A stretch of 64,000 nucleotides of DNA, from contig NZ_LECT01000007.1 of NCBI RefSeq assembly GCF_001027925.1, positions 326,302 to 390,301 of the forward strand, in the 5' to 3' direction. Position numbers and translations under genes: made by a program. Within the stretch, counting starts at the first letter, position 1, and each line of letters starts with the position of its first letter. Origin of the DNA: Rhodopirellula islandica. Its GTDB lineage: Bacteria > Planctomycetota > Planctomycetia > Pirellulales > Pirellulaceae. This document shows, piece by piece, positions 48,401 through 52,380 of the stretch. The notes under the pieces were generated by a model. That model saw only the letters and a list, made by a program, of their open reading frames with translations, was not told the origin of the DNA and searched no databases.

Positions 48401-50502
48401 TGCCTGTGATCGCTGGCAACGACGTTCAGTACGTTCAGCACTACCAATTGAAATTCGGCGATGACAGTCTCTTGGGAGATGCAGGAAGCGACACGATGGT
48501 TGGTGGCGATGCACTGATGATCGCTCCTTACGTCACCGGCGAAGAGGGCGACTTCCCCGATTCGCAAGGTGCCGTTGGACTGGACCCTGACTCACTGCGT
48601 GCTCTTGAGCAGAACCTGTTCGAACAACTTCGGTTGCAGCAAGTCGATCTTGACGAACGTCACCAGTCGCGGCTGATCAACGTCGCTGAGGAGCTCGCTC
48701 GGCGGCCATCGCTGGATCGGATCGCTTACGTGCCGACCTTGGACCGTTCGATCGACAACGACACCATCGAAGGTGGTGAAGGCAACGATTTCATCGGTGG
48801 CGATTTTGGCGTTTTGGTGTCACCTCTGCTCCGCGACACGCCCGCGGATGACGATGCACTGCGTGATTTGGACCAGCACGTTGAAGCCATGTTGGATCAA
48901 ATCGCCAATCTGGATCGACTGGATCATGCGACCAGCTTTGATCGCAGCGTTGGACGTGAGGCTCAAGCCGCCTCGACAACCGATGCGATGGCTCCCGAAT
49001 CGCGTCACGTTCAAATTGGCGGCCAATGGACCTTGGGGCAAGACACGCTCCAAGGCGATGGTGGCAGCGACGTCATTCTGGGAGATCATGCCTCGATGGT
49101 TGCTGCGATCACGGTTGACGATCCCGCTGCTTTCACCTCCCTGAGACGTTCGAATTACCATCTGGAATTCATCGACGACTCGATGCGTACTTTCCTAGAA
49201 TCATCCAGCCTGGATGGAGTGACCGTCTCACTGCAGGGCGATCACATTCGCGGAGGTGATGACAATGACATGTTGATGGGGGCGGTCGGGGCCGACGACA
49301 TCGATGGTGAGCAAGGCGACGACACGATCCTGGGTGGCAACGGTTTCGACACGCTTGCCGATGGTCTGGGGAACAACTGGATCCGCAATGATGGTGGCAA
49401 CTATCCGAAGTTGGATCCGCAGGAAGAGTTGGGTGCGTTCCGCTTCGACAACATGACTTCCGTGAACAAGCAGCTCTTCCTCGATGCGGCTGCGGGAGCG
49501 ATCGCCCCGGTGGGTTGGCAAGTTGATTCTGGTGGAAACGAAAATGATCCGGGCAATGGCGATCCGGATGATCCGGCAGTACCGACCGAACGGGACGTCG
49601 ATTTCGATGGAGACTTCATCGCTGTCACTGGACAACCCATCAGCTACTCGGCAACATTCGAGTCCCTGCCCGATGGTGCAATCGTCAGCTATCTGTGGGA
49701 GGTCAAGGATTCTTCCGGAGAATTGGTGCAGACCGGTGCGGGTCAGTCCGTTGTGTTCACCTTGCACGTCGCCGACGACTACACCGTGGAAGTGGATACG
49801 GTGGACACCAAAAACGGTGCGGGCACGATGACTCATACGTTGAAAGTGCTGAACCACCGACGGAAGTCCGACGACGACGCACCGGGACAGTTCATCTTGA
49901 TATTTGGTGGGACGGAAGGCGACAACGACATCCGTTTGAAAGACGTTCGTCTGGAACCAAATTCGGTTGAGGTTCGAACGCGAACTGGACGCAGCTCTTG
50001 GACCCGCGAGATCTTCTCTGACATCAGCCGAGTTGAAGTCTATGGTGGCGATGGGAATGACGATGTCTCTGCCGATCGTACTCTCACCATTCCGGTGCGG
50101 TTGTATGGCGGAGCCGGTGACGACGAGCTTCGTGGTGGTGCCGGCAACGACTTCCTCGATGGTGGAGCCGGTGATGATCGACTGAATGGCCAGTCAGGCA
50201 ACGACGCCATTGTCGGCGGCTATGGTGCTGATCGAATCGACGGAGGCTTTGATGACGATCTTCTGATCGCCGATGCCATCGACGAAATCTCTGCGGATCG
50301 ATTGCTCAGGGATTGGTCCAATTCGTCGCTGACTCCTGCCGACCGAATGGCGAACTTGGTCACTGATCTGTTGGATGCAAAGATTGCCGACGGTGCAGTG
50401 GACGATTCCGATGGGGATCGCGGGACCGATTGGGTGTTTGGTCAGTCCATCGACACGACTCACGCACGTCGTGGTGACGAGGATCTGCAGACAATCTATT
50501 GA
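30436..50502 (+). CDS. Giant LEPR-XLL / RTX surface protein (about 6,690 aa)
   Basis: About 6,688 residues, 20 kb in one uninterrupted frame. The N-terminus is strongly basic (RRALNRRRRAR) and carries LESLEDRRLLAS at residues 43-54, the LEPR-XLL motif of planctomycete secreted giants. Residues about 600-1,050 have Flagellin-IN-like repeats; residues 1,800-2,500 have paired DGFxxG/NDG beta modules; RTX calcium repeats occur at about 2,904-3,121, 4,951-6,312 and 6,536-6,615; Calx-beta-like strands (TSENWFIPQ, FTPGNWDVV, DETNWDVPV) lie in between; a PKD domain lies at about 6,387-6,473. I noticed only four cysteines, in two close pairs. Calcium should fold the RTX blocks after type I-like secretion, so adhesin or matrix protein is the likely role. 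The TTG at 30436 with GGAGAG before it is my start; an earlier TTG at 30328 is less likely. Confidence 0.85.
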   Translation: MNIEHLLKQLRQRSNRASKRGRDDSERKVRTRRALNRRRRARLESLEDRRLLASDVSLSGNTLLAVGDDDVHNQYHLQLVDFHGTESFQISSNTFISEDDPALYDMSVDEKKVVVGTGSISGVEIRGGAKDNVFTVGDLSGYLIQLDGEAGTDGYVLKDLFGTVAVNDTGGAIDLTHLTSPWTTSLSGGTATVEVDGGASTATIPNANAYTMTPNSLSWSSALTAINEGLEELASLGDELVTHDRLLENQSVLNQKSVGSFLPIGEIFREKIANPVASYFSSGGSPEINVWGLLEELQSVKASSQLGDALLNWEIDAEIIGKSERETLALEITAELVHSSVDLSLPDSLLNMDGTLENSLGVDELKANLTTGFTWDLSIGWDVSSVPYFFVDFTDDVRVTATIGDIDADFKLNAGLLGLEVGKHGPASASSSLQFDFETTLPLSELSSLDGKNGGASDGVVQTIELQSSDRMELLSDDANPSAQLDVDLYAVATGISGISESEAVHIQWSDDLYSEADPVLSEDLTTSEFEPFFQSDATTLLQMAEQFSIFLETLSAKTLDSNVVPLTESLTVADLVDVSGVYENLVVEPTRLPQHTSATSILAVNGGDPLGTSGDGDSDLVLQLRNGDKYHIDLDFGNPTTLGAVVQLIVHAVNDSSKLVVVQDPKRGLTLADLTSGDHKFEFSAETDSEGEDYAVVGNLGLDAVAVERDVTGDASDEWVIDVAPVNGPAFTSIQSFAKLANDLTAGVVTGLAYDADASGGPTLSFEVVIDQSIADQNGNAMSLIDLGELKQIDLSAGTIDVSNARVQMQFPFDLLLTEVGSDVERTTPLAELNGGRGVSVSQDIDGFLADLDIRVGDGTTFSVDLDLGLGIRSLSDFGIVDGSGSDLSVILNDGSHFEVDLAETVDSTGNVAGTLAELFELINASALDAGVTSEQFTATIDAARSSLRLLDKTTGASSFAVSGRVADALVFGTSVSIEVDGKDAILFENTVGTLGDLVSRITDAAETAGLTLPDPDNAGASWDFDVRLVGAGIEIVDQTTIGSEITGNAETNTTEDQLHATGTFTGKTLSFRTVTITGGAGEGQTRTIQSNTNDVLTLTEKWDVQPDATSIFQVNNGLFVNAANRSAAAFGLGLTNDQRVDGSERTVGGAPLHGDTSSRRLQLMQVSEPHLQISMDLDEGTQGAGTGIYGPLEVAVSAVSVNAASFQTELTLRGKTLDRLNSGLEDPYSMLLQDGNIVSTSAFDLSMQVGSDPRVAIDGATGTTSFDVSVANIFDVQSGDEVLIPTMSSDDDVRALLQSLASVTMDDFLSTLESVSDYLFELQTQSKLGKSLPGLPKSVGSMLGFGENFEKRLDEIRDLPIATLQQLHAALNDTTQKTTNTLAGAMATSLSFEKATSQFLFDLHYLLEQINPSLPLTLNLTSLGDDLNAAGDNLQALGLRQVAAIVDSSGTSLLDVVADGEMHVVVGMDLTNPDAPATKLVSDPDADEGTRAEFHVKASSAESMNFPAVLGSMAVGVFGGQFVLNRDGVVGTSDSATYEVKLKSDVDAATALEGAALPVITKIDVAGEAKGSFGLVLPESVIPQDAPTHLTPNITVEVTNLNDIAADNPSRSSTLTTNMSGNPGEWATFETLTQNFSLTDSMEGFKLGVQRLFRGLDDVFDTALLGQDLPLVGKQLAEAANFLDQIGESVYANLDLLPKSGITMDSVHVALFDAFGPGGFGWLQDSTLRSNPDTFVNIDDVGVTRETIVTASGRELVTGVEYRMDLEMTPESLQFPIDLDLLLPGVGLTTEALADVKFGFKMPLIVGVSVLDGVYLDVASDNEVEISLDISLPSHVASLSGEASLSFFNTDSTQPKISRDQGSWIFDGFKVGQIIEVEGSDNPANNDGRFVITAIDALGTELTLAATDEALAASSLTDDRVVPEGPTTDIQVQVSTVSMTGGNAVDFNASQQTIARGAGSWLEDGFRVGDTIIVDNAGSNDGSWIISAIDAVGRTLTLEGGPTTNASGVAGVRIRSNQQHGFDAEMGVLPYRVWDATPDQSEFTGTFVFDLHGPNESGSQTRLSVNDLDSQPEFPVAPRNGFTTAPLSGLLTLTEGTGVGQEIVLNDISLQLETNLPRTAAFPPFRAQLDVTNWDWDLSDSLLTKGTPDEIAFNDVQFELVGFVRDFLGPSLTRFRAALEPMDGVIDFLTSEAMPILSALFGRTSYASAPGIFGGRSEAGDFAGAADVIRKLVDGGTPSHTGFTNYLDLIGFADSKRTLTAISELTGQHWIDMGRFDVSVSEAMSRNATVETIYDESSNAERLKGDFGDAPLRLSGSPELAFSMSENSIERRNLVLTGQTVSWGYSAVTGSTLTSSVPWSTYGVEEGFTLTIQNLTGANAVFNGSYTVGLVSGTTAQISRDGFNLVGTSISVPRLVINASTWIRDGFQAGQTIRIDGGTNVGTYTVSSVSETELTVSSSFVAEETVPSSANPNVRVQNAVGDYSGSIKGQINAVLNDPLASAQQAAASFLMTQTLPGRGIGYGFDLLGGVTREVFSPIDSALKGFDPIELPILNQAFGLLIGDTTFDGKSAAESNLLHYSTPELQFTLYQDFPLDKKTFFCEVPFGSAFASSGICDVVSSGSPTPFVSVSFEARMDYGVAVDTTGLELYRDSGNPDAIIEGFYFDDTDGVDLNPSLIGGNESGPVGTSYGLTDVPQSRILGGIGVGVFRKFGTGLGNLKVGVELSFHTGQDLNFHDPNGDGRIRASEFDVLTESAVDENGLLTFANSENAFDKSVRIEVRGDAFLKIKALFITIIDVRVNIFTIGFNIPLESKSFASPNLATLSGGTLRLHVGESDAATRGYRTGNVNEAIYVGYNPRTNEIVVSGFGSQSERFHASSVSLIEASAGTGNDLLFVRPEVTRQVSFDGGEGDDVMFGGSGPDELVGGLGNDSIDGRLGDDSIWGDLKVGATGGLDWLFGGDGRDTIYGGPGIDVIRGWRDDDDLHGGDGDDLIDGGQGNDTLHGDDGIDFLLGNIGHDTIVGGAKDDRLEGGPGRDALYGEAGEDVLFGGLGNDSLDGGADIDSLYGQHHNDSLQGGAADDLLDGGLGSDQVYGGDGDDLVYSRDGNDHLDGQEGDDTFKVYFARGKVNSLLSILDTGMSGVDVFDAIGTIDPDQFLLRASVSGTNAFVAVLTDPGHSSDEAAYNPSVQRVNYLGVERILVQGGMGDDQFAVDDTAAEVTIDGGDGDDAFQVGQLFRSQRTEVDANVSVDDVFATIETTRGFLSNGISQPMTISGGLGDDHFVVFHNQAVLTLNGNEGDDGFEVRAFALVGSREPERARTDITGGAGADLVQYAVNAPVNIDGGDGFDTLTVIGTEFGDDFVITEDGVYGAGLTIDFTNIESLRVDAAEGNDRFYVKSTSEKFLTELFGGLGDDTFNLSGDTPPVVSNDLKGHSGIVTNNMSYSSDLRYEDLKLHGVSSNVADNEEPFVVIRTSNGSTIVGETGAVDASVVDFYEVVLTQTPMSGFDVLVQALAPLPSTAGRELGALAFRLSSVAPGSEKKADGSAVTLTFTSENWFIPQRVDILADDEVQLDTGRLFTRDELSESDTFSYDDAAFEGRQSAVINHIVSSTATTIVGTPLVLSDSPTITIETSLPSHEFVGETITVTLSDGLTTQTRRITDVRLVGGKMQLTVDRSWLAGAHLPDTSSNYSIVLAESTEAGHPVDIRNTTFTVNDPSDPTNPLIEEPKDFLGRQITIIDGSGVGQSRFITGADQVVTFASSAVEIDRSNPKTFALQLSTGGESVTPTTGGMLNLRFVADLDYNSETIEVTLDGSQLDVLFNDYSGRQYSFVQASIPLTQSQLQAALTDGRLELGLNPSDSVNNLDDYYEFKSSVSFDLQFHIDVVNSNLVPGIGDDVRFTLDRGWSLTNPPALDSRYQIAVDDSLVGRVSGFDESPVGLPADPSFPAELDTRTTFVDSDADFTAVEFGAEGLRGATIEIVGGPGAGQRRLILDAIDAKTLILNGDWRTDPVAGESVYRIARFDGLAVSSVSVEVNDNDEAGIVVDETHGLDLSESTDGILGEDTVTAVIEGGDGDQLGERDVLRLKLTRQPSFDVTMRLVYDDVQLSLQTTDGHSIASNSLVFTPGNWDVVQEVMIIGLVDQIREGFHVSQIGLELGSKDEDQELSKVDQFNIPDTAAVEWVGLSERPTGVTSVEYKGQNLQLKDDAVPAGTESKPVYAIVSNKIVFFAGEEVIKVSGSDLAISYNYVDPGFGDAFTHPVLVRISDADAPTVLVRETGGSTDVVEGATPFMVLELDGDAIPTSDVVGETVTVSDGTGVGQTATIIANEGNQITLDTVWETVPDETSELTLIVSGNAEQRMVTSNGTLAWGEDRYELVLTSPPVDDVAAGRRVVEAVVTPEVTKTTRTGGVRTDARQVEIFNLDGLDASRVRVDPDNANNLIVAFDETNWDVPVRIGVRVIDDLLVDGGDTKVFAPGPNTLSGILGPVIVNGSGGDGSLAGLGNPEILPQETNVKPATGEVESIVGTTVTFKTLTSEQLFSAGLASDLSNVQSLVGQTFEVVATKATDNWSKDFPLATEGSPRDPVVGQFRLITEATVQDGQVVVTLNERFGLGGDLDSLEAGADTSSVDLRLSRQEQLRLGIANVGDLYGRTIELNDADGQMLSSAVIISAVADPDGLITIDVEADWTSIAADATSFFIQSDDLVKKFAITSESLNFFVNEQTSVDYMFVHDEDSPADSTGHLTADRLWGLNMGPDVTVGGRLQPGGVQYGNLEVLQIDLGRGNNDFYVSGTHKRADDPTTAEDETFQTWTIINGGDDVYWPDHGLVDDWSCSGGDVDHVPGTGREGDRFCIDVNAESVTDVVTGSVSSASNAVETALASLVDTSAPFGVDDGLVGMELTMTSGDGIDHSYTIIRNTEDTISLRGDWIDLPNAEDTYTITDLADGPIAINAQGGHDRVDASASTLGVVAFGGLGRDTLIGGSGDDILFGDRGRVDYSTAADGDGQSTIVTRLGHAPQPVSGHATGGFDESGNLVDGNALFPVADGFDIGLVGLMVDINNGTGFLQTPRLITVNDENTLSISPDFTETLDATSEYRISTYPEDQTDGIVRGPTRLITVDDLEGDVDTISGGAGADQIFGGAGDDDVFGEAGDDVILGDTGVIKRAPLDANATGTVIASALDLVQTKSPDAGGKDLISGGDDNDIIFGGFESDYINYDRAEVAGVGESGNDIIVGDGGTADFDVDSGAAILIEVSTNEPTFGSDDWITAGAGEKILFGGAGDDQLLAGSDNLPDIIIGDEGTATFDAGTGLRVRIATQTADIGGNDTITAGDALNILLGGSGDDLITGGDSQDVIFGDNGEIQFDASGIRKRMITTDPTFGGVDTILGQGGNDILIGGADGDVISGGSEHDVILGDHGEVDFTRPADRNVISRFIELTDGGGNDTIDGDDGDDFIWGGQADDVIRGGAGQDDLVGGHNVPFGSDGDDTIEGGDDEDALLGDNGIITRELIGTELGTWTTYLAPFDHVVVRELQPFDDLDLVGGNDILSGDAGIDVILGQRGNDLIHGGTDDDELIGGLGADTINGDDGHDFILADAGQILRDTNEDGTPQLNSDGVWHRDILTERIARVIDIIPLGPTGLIDAPADLIDRLLDADQVVLASMHLPSGQLHTNSEGISQTVALLLDLVDADDDTVDGGDGNDIVLGQRGDDDLRGGLGDDLLIGDHGINVAPYETDLPQMIDATRLIAAVSGYDSLSGIELDLPGLGHLIVPDFVAEPGALVAERPRWDRVTDINAAFSNWANDDRISTMDNLRLSASVMLTPDFLGHTDVLSGEDAITGEGGDDWIVGDQWIVNSDLQSGIAPVDEAIERVQTTIAGIMHALESASLDRGVVQHSINAQPVVERDVSIASDSLQGGDGADTIIGDNVVVELPSTQAIPGSGTVAENAAELLRRLDVYRTLSDDAIQLVSRGHLDLIDQLLDDAEAARPTLPVIAGNDVQYVQHYQLKFGDDSLLGDAGSDTMVGGDALMIAPYVTGEEGDFPDSQGAVGLDPDSLRALEQNLFEQLRLQQVDLDERHQSRLINVAEELARRPSLDRIAYVPTLDRSIDNDTIEGGEGNDFIGGDFGVLVSPLLRDTPADDDALRDLDQHVEAMLDQIANLDRLDHATSFDRSVGREAQAASTTDAMAPESRHVQIGGQWTLGQDTLQGDGGSDVILGDHASMVAAITVDDPAAFTSLRRSNYHLEFIDDSMRTFLESSSLDGVTVSLQGDHIRGGDDNDMLMGAVGADDIDGEQGDDTILGGNGFDTLADGLGNNWIRNDGGNYPKLDPQEELGAFRFDNMTSVNKQLFLDAAAGAIAPVGWQVDSGGNENDPGNGDPDDPAVPTERDVDFDGDFIAVTGQPISYSATFESLPDGAIVSYLWEVKDSSGELVQTGAGQSVVFTLHVADDYTVEVDTVDTKNGAGTMTHTLKVLNHRRKSDDDAPGQFILIFGGTEGDNDIRLKDVRLEPNSVEVRTRTGRSSWTREIFSDISRVEVYGGDGNDDVSADRTLTIPVRLYGGAGDDELRGGAGNDFLDGGAGDDRLNGQSGNDAIVGGYGADRIDGGFDDDLLIADAIDEISADRLLRDWSNSSLTPADRMANLVTDLLDAKIADGAVDDSDGDRGTDWVFGQSIDTTHARRGDEDLQTIY
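39147..39800 (+). repeat. RTX calcium-binding block A in the giant protein
   Basis: About 20 back-to-back nonapeptide-like repeats of GGxGxDxUx type (GGLGNDSID, GGDGDDLIDG, GGPGRDALYG and so on). This block is dense and canonical, as in hemolysin-type parallel beta-rolls. It ends at DGQEGDDTF and passes into a beta-rich region. Confidence 0.9.
45286..49370 (+). repeat. RTX calcium-binding block B with inserted modules
   Basis: About 1,360 residues in which short RTX runs (GGSGDDLITGG, GGADGDVISGG, GDDGDDFIWGG) are separated by inserts that start with I(L/I/F)GDxG and go on for 20-70 residues. From about 47950 the inserts become helical and charged. The DNA is a mosaic of diverged repeats rather than exact copies, so it is old. 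Confidence 0.85.
50041..50280 (+). repeat. RTX calcium-binding block C near the C-terminus
   Basis: A short set of canonical repeats (YGGDGNDDVSAD, YGGAGDDELRGGAGNDFLDGGAGDDRLNG) just before a C-terminal module of about 70 residues. In that module LLRDWSN...DRMANL...GTDWVFGQ resembles, in diverged form, the ending of other planctomycete LEPR-XLL proteins. Confidence 0.85.
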
Positions 50503-50834
50503 TGCGAAACGGTTTTCGAAAGTGAAGAGAAATGCCGTTTGAAATGTATAGAGGCTCAGTGTGAATGGGGGTGCGGGAGTCTCCCCTGAACCGACAGGGA
50601 TCTATACGTTTGGATTGATTGAAAACTCGTTTTCACGCGTTGAGAACCGGCGCGAGAATCTTGGAATCGGTGTAGACTGGTGAGCCGTTGAAGGCTCGAT
50701 GTTTGACGCATAGAACCACTGAAGGGCGTTGTCGACGCCGCAGGGGGCTTCGTGTCGACTCGAGGCATCTTCGTTGATGTTCGCGTTTTCTTGCGAAAGC
50801 GAACGTTTGCCCGCCTCTCTCCCGCTGGATTCTC
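50503..50834. other. Intergenic, promoter region of the sulfatase locus
   Basis: No supported gene. Small inverted repeats are present (gaaaactcgttttc near 50621; gtatag/ctatac arms near 50547 and 50601), which may mark the end of the giant transcript. The promoter of the sulfatase operon should be in the last 200 bp, but I cannot point to it. Confidence 0.4.
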
Positions 50835-52316
50835 GTGCACCGATTCCTTGTTGCTCTGATCGCTTGTTGCATCACCTCGTCCGTGATGGCTCAGTCCCCT
50901 CCGAACATCGTTCTGATCATCGCAGATGACATGAACTGGGACGATTGTGGAGCCTATGGTCATCCGGCGATTCGCACTCCCAATATCGACGGCCTGGCAG
51001 CGGAAGGCATGCGTTTCGAACACGCCTACCTGACCACGAATTCATGCAGCCCATCCCGTGCGAGCATCATCACGGGCAAGTATCCCCACAACACGGGCGC
51101 GGAACAGTTGCACTGGCCGTTGCCGGAATCAAGCGACACATTCGTGGGGCGATTGCAGTCAGCGGGCTATTACACCGCCGCGGCTGGCAAGTGGCACATG
51201 GGTGACGCTGTTCGCGATCACTTTGATCGAGTCTACGAGGCCTCGACGGCCGGTTTTGTGCTCCCCAGTGGAAAGGACGGCCAACCTGCGAAGATGATCG
51301 CGGCGCAGCCCAGTGGTTGCGAAGATTGGGAGCGAGCCTGTGAGGAACGTCCCAAGGATCAACCGTTTTTCCTGTGGTTGGCAGCGTTGGACCCGCACCG
51401 CGAATACAACGACGGTGCACTGGATCCACCTCACACGCATGACGACATCATCGTTCCGCCACACCTTCCAGACGTTCCTGATGTCCGCGAAGACCTGCGT
51501 CTTTACTATGACGAGATTGGGCGTCTCGATTCCTACGTCGGCAAGGTGATGCGAAAACTGGCCGAACAGGGCGTCGCTGACAACACGGTCGTTCTCTTCA
51601 TCAGCGACAACGGCCGTCCGTTTCCTCGTGACAAGACATCGCTCTACGACGGTGGAATCCGAACCCCTTGGATCGTTCGCTATCCCGACCAAGTCCAGGC
51701 GGGCCAGACGACCCAGGCTTTGGTCAGCGCGGTCGACATCGGCGCCACTTTCTTGGATTTGGCTGGCGTGGAAGGCAGCGAAACATTCTCCCCTTCGAGT
51801 CAAAGCTTTGTTCCGGTTTTGAAGGACAGCACGCGATCGCATCGCGAATTCGCTTTCGCGGAAGATCACTGGCACGACTACGAGGACCATGCTCGCGCCG
51901 TGGCGACCCAGCAATACAAGTTGATTCGCAATGACTACGTCGACCTTCCTCCAACACCATCGGCGGACGCGGGACGAGGCCTGACTTGGCAAGCCATGCT
52001 GCGTCTGCATGAAGCCGGAAAGCTCACCGCCGCACAGGAAGCTTGTTTCAATTCCCCGCGGGCGAAGTGGGAACTCTACGACTTGCAACGTGATCCGGGC
52101 GAGTTGCACAATCGGTTTGACGACCCTGCCTATCAATCCGTTCGTCAGCGATTGCAGTCAGCACTCGTGGAGTGGACCAATCGAACCGGTGACTACCTGC
52201 CCAGTCGCCGTACACCAGATGAGTTCGACCGCGTGACGGGTGAGCCAGACCATTCCGTTCGGGTTCGTCCGCGTCCATCGAAGAACCAAATGTTCGGAAC
52301 GAATGGGGCCTACTGA
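50835..52316 (+). CDS. Exported sulfatase (Cys-type, S1), first gene of the locus
   Basis: A 493-residue sulfatase with a signal peptide (residues 1-19, GTG start). Asp31-Asp32 (IADDMNWDDCGAYG) and Cys71-Ser-Pro-Ser-Arg75 are the metal site and formylglycine motif, followed by ASIITGKYPHNTGAEQLH. The catalytic helper AAGKWHMG and VVLFISDNGRPFPRDK are present. The ADDMNWDDCGAYGHP opening is that of heparan N-sulfatase-like S1 enzymes. The C-terminal part has the usual KWELYDLQRDPGELHN. The next sulfatase begins 64 bp later, so it is probably the first gene of a seven-gene operon. The earlier part of the substrate pathway cannot be read from it. Confidence 0.94.
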   Translation: MHRFLVALIACCITSSVMAQSPPNIVLIIADDMNWDDCGAYGHPAIRTPNIDGLAAEGMRFEHAYLTTNSCSPSRASIITGKYPHNTGAEQLHWPLPESSDTFVGRLQSAGYYTAAAGKWHMGDAVRDHFDRVYEASTAGFVLPSGKDGQPAKMIAAQPSGCEDWERACEERPKDQPFFLWLAALDPHREYNDGALDPPHTHDDIIVPPHLPDVPDVREDLRLYYDEIGRLDSYVGKVMRKLAEQGVADNTVVLFISDNGRPFPRDKTSLYDGGIRTPWIVRYPDQVQAGQTTQALVSAVDIGATFLDLAGVEGSETFSPSSQSFVPVLKDSTRSHREFAFAEDHWHDYEDHARAVATQQYKLIRNDYVDLPPTPSADAGRGLTWQAMLRLHEAGKLTAAQEACFNSPRAKWELYDLQRDPGELHNRFDDPAYQSVRQRLQSALVEWTNRTGDYLPSRRTPDEFDRVTGEPDHSVRVRPRPSKNQMFGTNGAY

Positions 52317-52380
52317 GCCACGCTGATCGACGAACGTTTGCCTCTCTCCAGCCACATCCCCCTGAAAATTTGATTCTCCA

